This document shows positions 50,125-59,026 of a stretch of DNA of 64,000 bases, piece after piece. The first letter of the stretch is position 1. Every line of letters starts with the position of its first letter. The notes below the pieces were generated by a model. The model made no database searches. It saw only the letters and a list, made by a program, of their open reading frames with translations, and was not told the DNA's origin. The position numbers and the translations under genes were made by a program. Source of the stretch: Niabella yanshanensis (lineage in GTDB: Bacteria > Bacteroidota > Bacteroidia > Chitinophagales > Chitinophagaceae); assembly GCF_034424215.1 (NCBI RefSeq), contig NZ_CP139960.1, positions 3,100,001 to 3,164,000 of the forward strand, given 5' to 3'.

Positions 50125-52143
50125 ATGCAGTATGTTTTAAAAGCCCTGGCAGGCTTATGTTTATTGCTGTTTATGATACTAAGCCCTCACCCCGTTGGCG
50201 CACAATGGCGTGATACCATTATTACCCGGGAGTTAGAGGAAGTGCAGGTGAGCGGCAGCAAAAAGAGGTCTTTGGTCGCATCGGTCTCGCCAGTTCAGGT
50301 ACTATCAGGCAATGCATTGCAGCGGTTAAACAGTTTTTCTATCGCAGATGCGATCCGCTACTTTTCGGGTGTGCAATTAAAGGACTATGGCGGCATTGGC
50401 GGATTAAAGACCGTAAATGTGCGAGGCATGGGAACACAACATGTGGGTGTATTTTATGATGGAATGCAACTGGGCAACGCGCAAAACGGCATCGTCGATC
50501 TTGGGAAGTTTTCCCTTGACAATATTGAGGAAGTATCGTTACACAATAGTCAAAACCCGGACATCTTTCAATCTGCCAAAAGCTTTGGCGCTGCATCATC
50601 CATTTATATAAAAGCCCTGCCACCCACCTTTAAGGACAGCCAATCATACCAGGTAAAGGCTGCGTTTAAAACGGGTTCATTCGGGCTTATCAATCCTTCT
50701 ATACACTGGCAACAAAAACTGGCCGACAATATAGCAACGACAATCAGTGCAGAGCTTATCAATGCACATGGCCGGTATAAAACCCGCTATAAAAAATGGG
50801 CTTACGACACCACCATTGTTCGGCAAAATGCCGGCGTTGCCTCTCAAAGAGTAGAGTTGGCGGTTCAGGATATTAATAAAGACAGCGCCACTCACTGGAA
50901 AATACAAGGGTACTTTTATAACTCAGAGCGAGGCTTACCCGGAGCCATTGTGGCAGAACGTTTTTACAATTCGCAACGGCTATGGGATCGAAACTTCTTC
51001 ACACAGGGCTCTTTGCAGCACCGGTTTTCGCCGCGCTACAGGCTGCTGCTTCAATTTAAATATGCAAATGATCTTACCCGCTATTTAGATACTACCATCA
51101 AAAAGATAGGCGGCGCCCCATTACATAATACTTACAAACAACAGGAATATTACACTTCTTTGGTAAATGAATTTGAACTCAAAAAATGGTGGACGTTTTC
51201 ATTGGCGGCAGACTGGACCCTACACCAGATGCAATCCAATTTAGATGATTTCGCTTATCCTACGCGTCAAACAAAATTAGTGGCTGTTGCAACAGAACTA
51301 TCCTGGGAACCTGTGACTATATCCGGAAATTTACTAGGCAGCTTTATCAATGAAAAAGTAAAGCAAGGCAAAGCCGCTGACGACAAACAGGAATTGACGC
51401 CGGCAATCAACCTTTCCTGGATGCCCTGGGAAGCCATTCCCCTTAATTTTCGCTCCTTTTATAAACGCATTTTCAGAATGCCCACATTCAATGATTTATA
51501 CTACACCATTGTTGGCTCCGCTACGTTAAAACCCGAGTACTCAAACCAGTATAATATTGGCGCCCAGTACAACAAATACTTCTCACCAATAAAGCTGGAC
51601 TTCAACGTGCAGGCAGATGTTTACATCAATAAAGTCCAGGATAAAATTATTGCTATCCCTGCTAATAATTTATTCCGGTGGAGCATGATCAACCTGGGTG
51701 CTGTCGAAATAAAAGGGTTAGATGTTCATGCATCCTATTTCCTTACACTAAAGGAAAAAATTGTATTAAATGGCACGCTCAATTATTCCTACCAGGAGGC
51801 GGTTAATAAAACCACAGGGCAGCGATCTTACGGCAACCTGATCCCTTATGCTCCTAGACATAGTGGCTCGGCAACCTTGCAAGTGTTTTACCGGAACTGG
51901 GGTGTCAATTATAGTTTTATTTATACAGGCGAGCGATATATGCTACCCGAAAATGATCCGCAAAACTATCTGATGCCCTGGTACACACATGACCTGTCAC
52001 TTACAAAAAAACTGGTTCTAGGAAAAACAGCTCTTGTTGTAGCTGCAGAGGTTAACAATCTTTTTAATCAATACTATGATGTGGTTATCAACTATCCCAT
52101 GCCGGGCCGCAATTACTTAATAAAGCTTTCTTTCAATTTATAA
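50125..52143 (+). CDS. btuB: TonB-dependent vitamin B12 receptor BtuB
   Basis: A 672-residue outer-membrane receptor with signal peptide (ending VGAQ), a TonB plug (about 38-160; LEEVQVSGSKKR, FSIADAIRYFSGVQLKDYGGIGGLKTVNVRGMGTQ is the typical start) and a beta barrel ending in the aromatic residue pattern IKLSFNL. Assignment to B12 comes from the riboswitch and the BtuG-type neighbour rather than from plug sequence. It imports corrinoids with energy from TonB and hands them to an inner-membrane BtuCDF not seen here. The downstream gene follows after 9 bp. Confidence 0.9.
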   Translation: MQYVLKALAGLCLLLFMILSPHPVGAQWRDTIITRELEEVQVSGSKKRSLVASVSPVQVLSGNALQRLNSFSIADAIRYFSGVQLKDYGGIGGLKTVNVRGMGTQHVGVFYDGMQLGNAQNGIVDLGKFSLDNIEEVSLHNSQNPDIFQSAKSFGAASSIYIKALPPTFKDSQSYQVKAAFKTGSFGLINPSIHWQQKLADNIATTISAELINAHGRYKTRYKKWAYDTTIVRQNAGVASQRVELAVQDINKDSATHWKIQGYFYNSERGLPGAIVAERFYNSQRLWDRNFFTQGSLQHRFSPRYRLLLQFKYANDLTRYLDTTIKKIGGAPLHNTYKQQEYYTSLVNEFELKKWWTFSLAADWTLHQMQSNLDDFAYPTRQTKLVAVATELSWEPVTISGNLLGSFINEKVKQGKAADDKQELTPAINLSWMPWEAIPLNFRSFYKRIFRMPTFNDLYYTIVGSATLKPEYSNQYNIGAQYNKYFSPIKLDFNVQADVYINKVQDKIIAIPANNLFRWSMINLGAVEIKGLDVHASYFLTLKEKIVLNGTLNYSYQEAVNKTTGQRSYGNLIPYAPRHSGSATLQVFYRNWGVNYSFIYTGERYMLPENDPQNYLMPWYTHDLSLTKKLVLGKTALVVAAEVNNLFNQYYDVVINYPMPGRNYLIKLSFNL

Positions 52144-52152
52144 ACATCCCTG

Positions 52153-53262
52153 ATGAATCAAAAACAAATCTATGTTCTGTTTTTCTTTTCTGCTGTACTG
52201 ATCCTGCTTGGATCATGCAGGAAAGATCATGAGTATACGCCACCGCCACAGTCGACCGAAGCCGACTCCACCAGTACCGGTTTCTATCTTTTGAACGAGG
52301 GAGGTTGGGGTTACAACAATTCAACACTCGATTATTTCGATGTACATAACGGCGTTTATACACGCGATGTTTTTACCAAGGACAATCCTGATGCGGTACT
52401 GGGCCTGGGCGACACCGGTAACGATATTGCCGTGTATGGAAGCAAGCTATATGTGGTTATGAACTGGTCGAAAAAGGTAGAGATCCTGGATGCCTCAACC
52501 GGCAAACGGGTTAAGATCCTGACCGATAATACCCATAAGGCCATTGAGAACGCACGCTACATAACCTTTGCGAACGGCTTTGCTTACCTGAGCTCTTACA
52601 CCACATCCGAAAAAGGAATGGTACTGGAAATAGATACCGCAACCCTGAGTATCAAAAGAGCGGTTGAAGTGGGCCGCCAGCCGGATGAGCTGGAGGTAGT
52701 AGGTAATAAGCTATACGTAGCTAACAGCGGGGGGTACAGCCAATCAAACCTCGAGAATTATGTTTCAGTTGTAGACCTCAATTCCTTTACGGTTACAAAA
52801 GCAATAACCGTAGCACCCAATTTAAGAAGGATAAAAAAAGACAGTAAAGGCAATTTGTATATATGCCCCTGGGGCACTACCAATAAACTGTATGTAGTAG
52901 ATACGAAAACGGATCAGCTGTCAGATTCCATAAATGTGAAAGTGGATGACTTTGCCATCAAGAACGATACGGCTTATGTATATGGAGCTGATTATGGAAC
53001 AAAGAACCACTCATATTCTAAAATTGATCTTAAAACAAAAACGGTGTTACCCGGCTCCTTCATTACTGATGGAACTAAAATAGAAATCCCCTATGGCATT
53101 GCTGTTGATCCCAACAATGGTAACATTTATATAGCTGATGCAAGAGACTATGTAGAAGCCGGCGACCTGTTTTGCTTTGATGCGAAGGGGCGATTAAAAA
53201 ACACGATTAAGAAGACCGGTATTATACCAGGACATATGGGCTTCTTTAACAGGCTGAAATAA
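52153..53262 (+). CDS. BtuG-like surface B12-binding lipoprotein (YncE/DUF5074 propeller)
   Basis: A 369-residue lipoprotein (lipobox LGSC, Cys22) made of a seven-bladed propeller. The start GFYLLNEGGWGYNNSTLDYFD, then GNDIAVYGSKLYVVMNWSKKVEILD and PDELEVVGNKLYVANSGGY closely follow the BtuG protein of Bacteroides, which captures cobalamin with very high affinity and forms a pedal-bin lid on BtuB. It is placed right after btuB under the same riboswitch. The surface location is inferred from BtuG. Confidence 0.88.
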   Translation: MNQKQIYVLFFFSAVLILLGSCRKDHEYTPPPQSTEADSTSTGFYLLNEGGWGYNNSTLDYFDVHNGVYTRDVFTKDNPDAVLGLGDTGNDIAVYGSKLYVVMNWSKKVEILDASTGKRVKILTDNTHKAIENARYITFANGFAYLSSYTTSEKGMVLEIDTATLSIKRAVEVGRQPDELEVVGNKLYVANSGGYSQSNLENYVSVVDLNSFTVTKAITVAPNLRRIKKDSKGNLYICPWGTTNKLYVVDTKTDQLSDSINVKVDDFAIKNDTAYVYGADYGTKNHSYSKIDLKTKTVLPGSFITDGTKIEIPYGIAVDPNNGNIYIADARDYVEAGDLFCFDAKGRLKNTIKKTGIIPGHMGFFNRLK

Positions 53263-53293
53263 TTACAATATTTAAACACAAAAAAATACACGA

Positions 53294-54418
53294 ATGAAAC
53301 ATTTGAAACTATTGTCGGGCCTTTCATTTTTTGTACTGCTTTTAAACAGTTGTGCTAAAGATGATGAGATTCCGGCACCCATTATTGAGCTGTCTGTAAC
53401 AGAAAAAACCATACAAACAAAAATAAAAGAGGCCGTTACCATTACATCCCGGATTGCTGTTGGTACAGCAGTAAAAGAAGAGTGGCATGTAGGCACGCAG
53501 TTGATATCTACCAGCAATACATTCAATCATGTTTTCGAAGTGGCCGGCAACTATAGGATCTATTACCAGGCCAGTAATAAATATGGTACCTATAAAGACA
53601 GTTTTGATGTAAAGGTGGAAGCGTTGGTTAGAGAAGGTGGGGCCAACCAGTATGTTACATCATTGTTTGAGTTTATGCCCGCGCCGGGACAGTTCATCAA
53701 CAAAGCACCCGGCAACCAGGTAAGTGCGGAAGGTCTTATTGGAAAAACAGGAATGGTAAGCCTGGGTGCCTGGGGAGGCTATGTAGTTTATGGTTTCGAC
53801 CATAGTGTGCCCAATAAAGAAGGTAATGATATTGATGTGACCGGCAATGCGCTGGCCGAATGGAGTGAGCCCGGCATTATTTACGTAATGGTGGATGATA
53901 ATGGTAATGGAAAACCGGATGATACCTGGTATGAGCTGGCTGGCAGCGAATTCGGCAAAACGGATGGTACGTATCTGCGCGACTATGAAGTAACTTATTT
54001 CCGCCCCGAATCTATAGATAAAGATATTGCATGGACAGACAATAAAGGCAATACCGGCTTTGTAAAGAAAAATACATTTCACCGCCAGGCTTATTACCCT
54101 GAATGGATCACGGCCAACAGCTACACATTAAAAGGATCCTGGCTGAAAACAAAAGTAGACCCGTCAAGGCCTACTTACGTAGTGTCTCTTCCCTACGACT
54201 GGGGCTACTCTGATAACAAAACAGAAACTGCAGGTGGTGGTAAAGTAGATATCAGCAATGCGGTAGATGCCAGTGGGAATAAAGTACATCTGAATACGAT
54301 CGACTTTATTAAAATACAAACCGGTGTACTGGGTGATGGTGGCTGGTTAGGCGAAGCATCTACCGAAATAACCGGAATCAAAGACATGCATTTCTCTGCA
54401 GGCAGCACCACTAAATAA
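53294..54418 (+). CDS. PKD-domain lipoprotein of the B12 operon
   Basis: A 374-residue lipoprotein (lipobox LNSC, Cys20). The N-terminal part (about 30-115) is a PKD-like beta domain (FNHVFEVAGNYRIYYQASN); the rest contains GGYVVYGFDHSV, DDNGNGKPDDTWYELAGSEFGK and SLPYDWGYSDN, with a calcium-binding-like DxNGxGxxD loop. It is known as a cell-surface protein near B12 transport genes in Bacteroidetes, but its own ligand is undefined. Position between two propeller lipoproteins and short gaps (31 and 12 bp) show one transcript, so binding corrinoid or forming part of the lid complex is possible. Confidence 0.75.
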   Translation: MKHLKLLSGLSFFVLLLNSCAKDDEIPAPIIELSVTEKTIQTKIKEAVTITSRIAVGTAVKEEWHVGTQLISTSNTFNHVFEVAGNYRIYYQASNKYGTYKDSFDVKVEALVREGGANQYVTSLFEFMPAPGQFINKAPGNQVSAEGLIGKTGMVSLGAWGGYVVYGFDHSVPNKEGNDIDVTGNALAEWSEPGIIYVMVDDNGNGKPDDTWYELAGSEFGKTDGTYLRDYEVTYFRPESIDKDIAWTDNKGNTGFVKKNTFHRQAYYPEWITANSYTLKGSWLKTKVDPSRPTYVVSLPYDWGYSDNKTETAGGGKVDISNAVDASGNKVHLNTIDFIKIQTGVLGDGGWLGEASTEITGIKDMHFSAGSTTK

Positions 54419-54430
54419 AACAAAATTTAA

Positions 54431-55549
54431 ATGATGACTCTTCTACAAAACAAATACCTGTACCATTTATCTTTAATAGCCGTAACAGCGTTTCTTTTAA
54501 CGGCCTGTTCCAAAAATGACGACCTGCTGATCGGCGGTCCTGATCCGGTTGAAACAGCACCCTATGCCAATGGTTTCTTTATTATAACGGAGGGATCCTA
54601 TGGACAAACCGCCGGAACCGTACACTTTTATAACTATGACGCAGACACCGTTACTACCAGGGTTTATGAAAAAGAAAATCCGGGTAAACTAACATCGAAC
54701 GCCGCTAAAACCAGCACGCTGCAATTTGCTACGGTGTACAGTGGTAAGCTTTTCCTGATGAGTAAAATAAATGGTCCGCTTATACGGCTGGATGCGGCAA
54801 CGCTAAAAGAAGAAGTAAGATTTAACCAGGAAACCAGTAACTGGAGAAGCCTGGTGGGCATAAAGGGCGCTGAAGGATTAGTCAGCGCCAACGATGGGGT
54901 TTATGTCATCAATTTGAACACCTTGATGCCACAGTATAAGCTAACATCAGTATCGGCGGTTAATAGCGGCGATATGCTGGTTTCGGATAACTATGTTTTT
55001 TTGCTTCAGAGCAATGGCGCTAAAATTATCTCTGGCAGTAACTATTCTTTTGTAAAAGGGTTCAGCAATATCAACCGGGGTTTTGCCAAAACGCCTAATG
55101 GGAAAGTTTGGGCGGCTACAGGTAGCAGGCTGATCGCTATTGATAAAAACCTGGATACTGCAGGTATAGCGCTACCTGTTACAATTGGCTCTTTTGGCTT
55201 GGATGCGCCCACCAGGCTTACAGCATCCACCAAAGAAAATGCTGTGTTTTATCACTCCGGAGCCAACATCTATAAATATGTTGATGGCAATGCAGCGTCT
55301 TTAAGTCAACCCTTTATTACAATTGATATAGCACCTTTCATGGTTTATGGTTCTATTCGCTACGACCGTAATAAAGATTATATCGTAGTAAATGGTATAC
55401 AAGGCTACGGAGGTTCCTCTGGTGTCAACTACCTGTTGATCTATAATGCGAGTACCGGCACTTTGGTAAAAAATATTAAGTATGGTAATGATGGCTCGGT
55501 GGTAGATTTCAATCATATTTACTTTCCCGGCCTTGCTGTATTTCGTTAA
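54431..55549 (+). CDS. DUF5074 propeller lipoprotein of the B12 operon
   Basis: A 372-residue lipoprotein (lipobox LTAC, Cys26) of the same broad propeller type as the BtuG-like protein but with low similarity. GFFIITEGSYGQTAGTVHFYNYD is the DUF5074 opening. Blade motifs are weaker than in the first gene. It is last in the operon, before a terminator. A second corrinoid-binding lipoprotein with other specificity is one reading; a divergent scaffold is another. Two ATG codons lie in tandem at the start. Confidence 0.8.
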   Translation: MMTLLQNKYLYHLSLIAVTAFLLTACSKNDDLLIGGPDPVETAPYANGFFIITEGSYGQTAGTVHFYNYDADTVTTRVYEKENPGKLTSNAAKTSTLQFATVYSGKLFLMSKINGPLIRLDAATLKEEVRFNQETSNWRSLVGIKGAEGLVSANDGVYVINLNTLMPQYKLTSVSAVNSGDMLVSDNYVFLLQSNGAKIISGSNYSFVKGFSNINRGFAKTPNGKVWAATGSRLIAIDKNLDTAGIALPVTIGSFGLDAPTRLTASTKENAVFYHSGANIYKYVDGNAASLSQPFITIDIAPFMVYGSIRYDRNKDYIVVNGIQGYGGSSGVNYLLIYNASTGTLVKNIKYGNDGSVVDFNHIYFPGLAVFR

Positions 55550-55569
55550 TTATCTTTTTAAAGTTTTTT

Positions 55570-55597
55570 AAAAATGTCGCATTACGCGGCATTTTTT
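55570..55597 (+). terminator. Rho-independent terminator of the B12 operon
   Basis: AAAAATGTCGC pairs with GCGGCATTTTT (one T-G pair) over a 5-nt loop and is followed by further T. It lies 21 bp after the last stop. Confidence 0.75.
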
Positions 55598-55614
55598 TAT
55601 GTCTGTAATTACGC

Positions 55615-55622
55615 TAACTTTA
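55615..55622 (+). promoter_or_regulatory. -7-like element, leaderless class
   Basis: TAACTTTA, one mismatch to TAnnTTTG, ends 4 nt before the ATG at 55627. Confidence 0.45.
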
Positions 55623-55626
55623 ATAG

Positions 55627-56025
55627 ATGAATTTTGTAATTGCCGCCGTGTTTGATAATTATATTAATGCGCATGTAACGTTGGGTCGCCTGCAGGAAGA
55701 ACATATCAACTGCTGGCTGAAAGACGAAAACACCGTTACGATCGATCCCATACTGACCAACGCCGTGGGAGGTATCAAACTCATGGTGGCTGAACCCCAG
55801 ATCGAACGGGCGCTGGCATTGATAGCCACCGACAGGCAGGAGTACCAGCAACAGCATCCCTGTCCGCAATGTGGTTCCGAAAACATAGATCTGGTGAGCA
55901 CTCCGCGTAAACCCAGTAACTGGCTAGGCACGATTACCAGCGCCGTACTGGGTGTGGGCTCTGCAACTCCTATCGATAAAGTATATCATTGCTTTGATTG
56001 CGGCAATGAGTACGAAATGGAATAA
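55627..56025 (+). CDS. DUF2007 domain protein with zinc ribbon
   Basis: A 132-residue cytoplasmic protein. The first 70 residues follow the DUF2007 pattern (FDNYINAHVTLGRLQEEHINCWLKDENTV, then GGIKLMVAEPQIERAL), a ferredoxin-like fold annotated as putative signal transducing protein. A C-terminal zinc ribbon has CPQCGSEN near 78 and CFDCGNEY near 122. Function unknown. The promoter element ends 4 nt before the ATG, so its mRNA is probably leaderless. Confidence 0.82.
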   Translation: MNFVIAAVFDNYINAHVTLGRLQEEHINCWLKDENTVTIDPILTNAVGGIKLMVAEPQIERALALIATDRQEYQQQHPCPQCGSENIDLVSTPRKPSNWLGTITSAVLGVGSATPIDKVYHCFDCGNEYEME

Positions 56026-56083
56026 CCAATAGCAAGCAATTTATTTATTGCCATTTGGCAAGTGGGGTTGCTGTTTAGCTAAC

Positions 56084-56091
56084 TAATTTTG
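56084..56091 (+). promoter_or_regulatory. -7 promoter element of the SRPBCC gene
   Basis: TAATTTTG is a perfect TAnnTTTG match 36 nt before the ATG at 56128. It overlaps the possible TTG start at 56089. Confidence 0.45.
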
Positions 56092-56127
56092 AGTATTAGT
56101 TTTCTTAATAAACCAAATTTGCTTAAA

Positions 56128-56661
56128 ATGAAAATCTTAAAACGCATCCTTTTTGTTATACTCGGATTAATCGCCCTGTTATTGATTGTGGCCATTTTTG
56201 TCCCTAAAGATTATGCTATTACTAAAGAAGTGGTGATCAATAAACCGGTAGCAGCCGTTTTTAACTATGTGAAATACCTTAAAAACCAGGATAACTATAG
56301 TAAGTGGAATCAAATTGATCCGGGAATGAAAAAAAGTTACACGGGTACTGATGGAACCGTAGGTTTTATTTATGCCTGGGATAGTGAGAATGATAAGGCG
56401 GGAAAAGGCGCCCAGGAAATTAAGGCTATTGACGAAAACAAAAGGGTAGATGTGGAGATCAGGTTTGAAAAGCCGATGGAGGGAACTAATACTGCATCGG
56501 TAATTACCTCGCCGCTGGATAGCACAAAAACAAAAGTGGAGTGGGGCTTTTATGGTACCAGCTCTTACCCTTTTAACCTGATGAACTTATGCATGAATGC
56601 CCTGGTGGGCGGTGACTTACAAACCAACCTGGACAATCTTAAAAAGGTATTAGAAAAGTAA
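56128..56661 (+). CDS. SRPBCC/polyketide-cyclase-like membrane-anchored protein
   Basis: A 177-residue protein with one N-terminal transmembrane anchor (about 6-26, ILFVILGLIALLLIVAIF) and an SRPBCC helix-grip domain (about 33-175). KEVVINKPVAAVFNYVKYLKNQDNYSKW opens the fold and QTNLDNLKKVLEK is the last helix. Such anchored members are frequent in Bacteroidota; ligands are unknown. It may bind a hydrophobic molecule at the membrane. A terminator follows at 56681. Confidence 0.82.
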   Translation: MKILKRILFVILGLIALLLIVAIFVPKDYAITKEVVINKPVAAVFNYVKYLKNQDNYSKWNQIDPGMKKSYTGTDGTVGFIYAWDSENDKAGKGAQEIKAIDENKRVDVEIRFEKPMEGTNTASVITSPLDSTKTKVEWGFYGTSSYPFNLMNLCMNALVGGDLQTNLDNLKKVLEK

Positions 56662-56680
56662 GCGTCTGAAAGCTATTGTT

Positions 56681-56717
56681 AAACCCGGTCCGTCGTTGAT
56701 GGGCCGGGTTTCTTTTT
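56681..56717 (+). terminator. Rho-independent terminator after the SRPBCC gene
   Basis: AAACCCGGTCC pairs with GGGCCGGGTTT (one mismatch pair) over a 9-nt loop, followed by CTTTTT. Confidence 0.8.
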
Positions 56718-56774
56718 GGTGTAACTTTAAGAAAGATTCTGCAGCGCCGCGCTGCTGCCTATAAACGATCGCCG

Positions 56775-57599
56775 ATGGAAAAAGTTATTGCCTATTTTTC
56801 TACACTGGAACAGCGTCCTTTGGAACGCATGGCCCTGTTGGTGGGCGGCCTCCTTTTTTTCTGGATCATAGAAGGCGCCATTCCTTTAGTAAAACTACAA
56901 TACCGGCGCAATAAGATCAGGCATGCCCTGGTGAATTTTGGCTTTACAGTAATGCATCTTATTATACATACTGGTTTGGCGGTATTTATAGTGTTGTTAA
57001 GCGACTGGTGCCGGAGTGCCGGTTTCGGCATGGTTTACTGGTTCAATGCCAATATAGGCGGGGCTATTTTAATTGGCGTGCTGGCGTTGGATTTCAGCAG
57101 CTGGCTGGTACATTGGATCATGCATAAAAATCCTTATTTATGGCGTTATCATCTTATTCATCATAGCGATAACAAAGTAGATGTGACCACCGGCCTGCGG
57201 CATCACCCCGGGGATAGCCTGCTAAGAGGTATTTTCTTTTTGTTGTTAATATTTTTTAGCGGAGCCCCCATGTACAGTGTAATGATCTATCAAACCCTGG
57301 TAGTGATTACCACCGCTTTTACACATGCGAATATTAGTTTACCTCCATTGCTGGATAAAACCCTGAGTTATGTGCTGGTTTCTCCCAATATGCATAAAGT
57401 GCATCACCATTGGATGCAACCTTACACTGATAGCAACTACGGGGCGGTATTTTCCATATGGGACCGGCTGTTTCAAACATTCTCAACCCTGCATCCTTCC
57501 AAAATAAAATATGGCCTGGACCGGTATTATCCCAATGAAAAAGACGAGGATTTCCTGGATCTGTTGAAGGATCCGTTTCTACATAAAAAGAAATTGTGA
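56775..57599 (+). CDS. Sterol desaturase / fatty acid hydroxylase family protein
   Basis: A 274-residue integral membrane di-iron enzyme with four or so helices. The eight-histidine signature is complete: HWIMHKN near 116, HLIHHSD near 129 and HKVHHHWM near 213, plus RHHPGD near 144. It adds a hydroxyl group or double bond to a lipid chain, using oxygen; the substrate (sterol-like, fatty acid or sphingoid) is not readable. Such enzymes in Bacteroidota sometimes act on sphingolipid or hopanoid-like lipids. A -7-like TAACTTTA lies at 56722-56729. Confidence 0.9.
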   Translation: MEKVIAYFSTLEQRPLERMALLVGGLLFFWIIEGAIPLVKLQYRRNKIRHALVNFGFTVMHLIIHTGLAVFIVLLSDWCRSAGFGMVYWFNANIGGAILIGVLALDFSSWLVHWIMHKNPYLWRYHLIHHSDNKVDVTTGLRHHPGDSLLRGIFFLLLIFFSGAPMYSVMIYQTLVVITTAFTHANISLPPLLDKTLSYVLVSPNMHKVHHHWMQPYTDSNYGAVFSIWDRLFQTFSTLHPSKIKYGLDRYYPNEKDEDFLDLLKDPFLHKKKL

Positions 57600-57677
57600 A
57601 TTGTCAGTGGCGAATATTGAATCGATTAGCCATCGCCGCATGGACTAACTATTCCCTATTATCTATTCACCATTCAC

Positions 57678-57685
57678 TATTTTTG
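57678..57685 (+). promoter_or_regulatory. -7 promoter element of kdsB, leaderless class, at the edge of a CATTCAC repeat
   Basis: TATTTTTG is a perfect TAnnTTTG match ending 4 nt before the ATG at 57690. It is formed at the end of a TATTCACCATTCACTATT repeat (about 57663-57682) similar to the one at 44396. Confidence 0.6.
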
Positions 57686-57689
57686 GTGC

Positions 57690-58418
57690 ATGAGTAAAGT
57701 AATTGCCATGATACCGGCCCGCTATGCGGCTACACGCTTCCCCGCTAAATTGATGAAAATATTAGGAGATAAGCCGGTTATTGCGCACACTTATGATGCA
57801 GCCATGCAAAGTGGCTTATTTGCTGATGTATATGTAATTACTGACAGTAACGTGATTTATGAAGAGATCACCAGCCGCGGTGGTAAATGTATTATGAGCC
57901 TTACCGAACATGAAAGTGGTACCGATCGTATTGCGGAAGCAGCGCGCAGCCTGGATGCAGATGTAATTGTAAATGTACAGGGCGATGAACCTTTCATACA
58001 GAAAGAACCTTTAGAGAAACTTGTTCGGTTATTTGATAACGAACAGGTACAAGTGGCTTCTTTAATGCGAAAAATGGAAACCGCTGCCGACGCGGCTAAC
58101 CCAAACATGGTTAAAGTAGTCACCAATAAAAATAATAAAGCGCTTTATTTCAGCCGCAGTATAATTCCTTTTCAGCGTGATGCTGATATTGCGGCCGACT
58201 ACTTTTTGCACATCGGCGTATATGCTTTTCGAAAAAACGCTTTGCTCTATTTTACGTCGTTACCGCAGGCTCCATTAGAACAAATCGAAAAGCTGGAACA
58301 GCTACGCTTCCTTTATAATGATATTGATATTTACATGGCAGAAACCAATTATAAAAATATTGCTATTGATACACCCGAAGACCTGGAAAAAGCTATAGAG
58401 CAGATTAGTAAGCAATAA
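57690..58418 (+). CDS. kdsB: 3-deoxy-manno-octulosonate cytidylyltransferase (CMP-Kdo synthetase)
   Basis: A 242-residue cytidylyltransferase. MIPARYAATRFPAKLMKILGDKPVI opens the nucleotide-binding fold; SGTDRIAEA near 75 and VNVQGDEPFI near 93 are the substrate and metal sites; FLHIGVYAFRKNAL and LEQLRFLYN complete the KdsB pattern. It activates Kdo with CTP for lipid A core synthesis in the cytoplasm. It is a single gene and is followed by a convergent pair. Confidence 0.94.
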   Translation: MSKVIAMIPARYAATRFPAKLMKILGDKPVIAHTYDAAMQSGLFADVYVITDSNVIYEEITSRGGKCIMSLTEHESGTDRIAEAARSLDADVIVNVQGDEPFIQKEPLEKLVRLFDNEQVQVASLMRKMETAADAANPNMVKVVTNKNNKALYFSRSIIPFQRDADIAADYFLHIGVYAFRKNALLYFTSLPQAPLEQIEKLEQLRFLYNDIDIYMAETNYKNIAIDTPEDLEKAIEQISKQ

Positions 58419-58458
58419 CGCGGTGGTCAAAAGACCCAAACAATGCGATTCATTAAAT

Positions 58459-59022
58459 TCAGGCCGTTCTGTTATCATCCACATCAAAATCCTTTATCTG
58501 CTGATTCAGCTTTTTAATCCACCGCGACCAGAGCTTAGAAGACAGGATGATCAGTTGACAAACAATAACGGTACTAAACAGGAGCACCAGCCACTTTTCT
58601 TTTGTAAAAACTATAGTAGATGTAAAGAATATAACGATTGAACTGCTGTATAATAACGTTACCAACAAGGAAAAAAAGGAGAGCCGCTTTACCCGCATTA
58701 GGTAATCCAAAACAGACTGCCTGAGATTTGATTCCCCTACTGGTTTCATCAGAGATAGATAGCCTACAACATCATTCAGTACATATAATACCAATCCGGT
58801 AACAAGGGCCAGGTTTGCGTACAGGGGTTTTTGGTCTCCATCGAACCAATCGTAATAAACCAATAAAAATAATAGCAATACCACTATTTGGATGGCCAGC
58901 CTTGTTTTTATGCGTTTTATCACCGGGTGATTTACCAGTTTTGTCATTTTTTCCAGGTCTTCTTGACTCTTTATGCGGTTGCCTGCATTTCTCCAGCCCG
59001 ATTTGAATTCGTCCAGTTCCAT
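58459..59022 (-). CDS. Membrane protein encoded with the ECF sigma factor
   Basis: A 187-residue protein with a charged N-terminal part of about 45 residues (MELDEFKSGWRNAGNRIKSQEDLEKM) and four hydrophobic segments, then a charged tail. There is no zinc anti-sigma (HxxxCxxC) motif. It begins 4 bp after the sigma gene stop and is on the same strand, so it is translated with it and may act as a membrane-bound anti-sigma or stress sensor; this is inferred from gene order, which is common in Chitinophagaceae. No named family is recognised. Confidence 0.7.
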   Translation of the reverse strand: MELDEFKSGWRNAGNRIKSQEDLEKMTKLVNHPVIKRIKTRLAIQIVVLLLFLLVYYDWFDGDQKPLYANLALVTGLVLYVLNDVVGYLSLMKPVGESNLRQSVLDYLMRVKRLSFFSLLVTLLYSSSIVIFFTSTIVFTKEKWLVLLFSTVIVCQLIILSSKLWSRWIKKLNQQIKDFDVDDNRTA

Positions 59023-59026
59023 AGTT

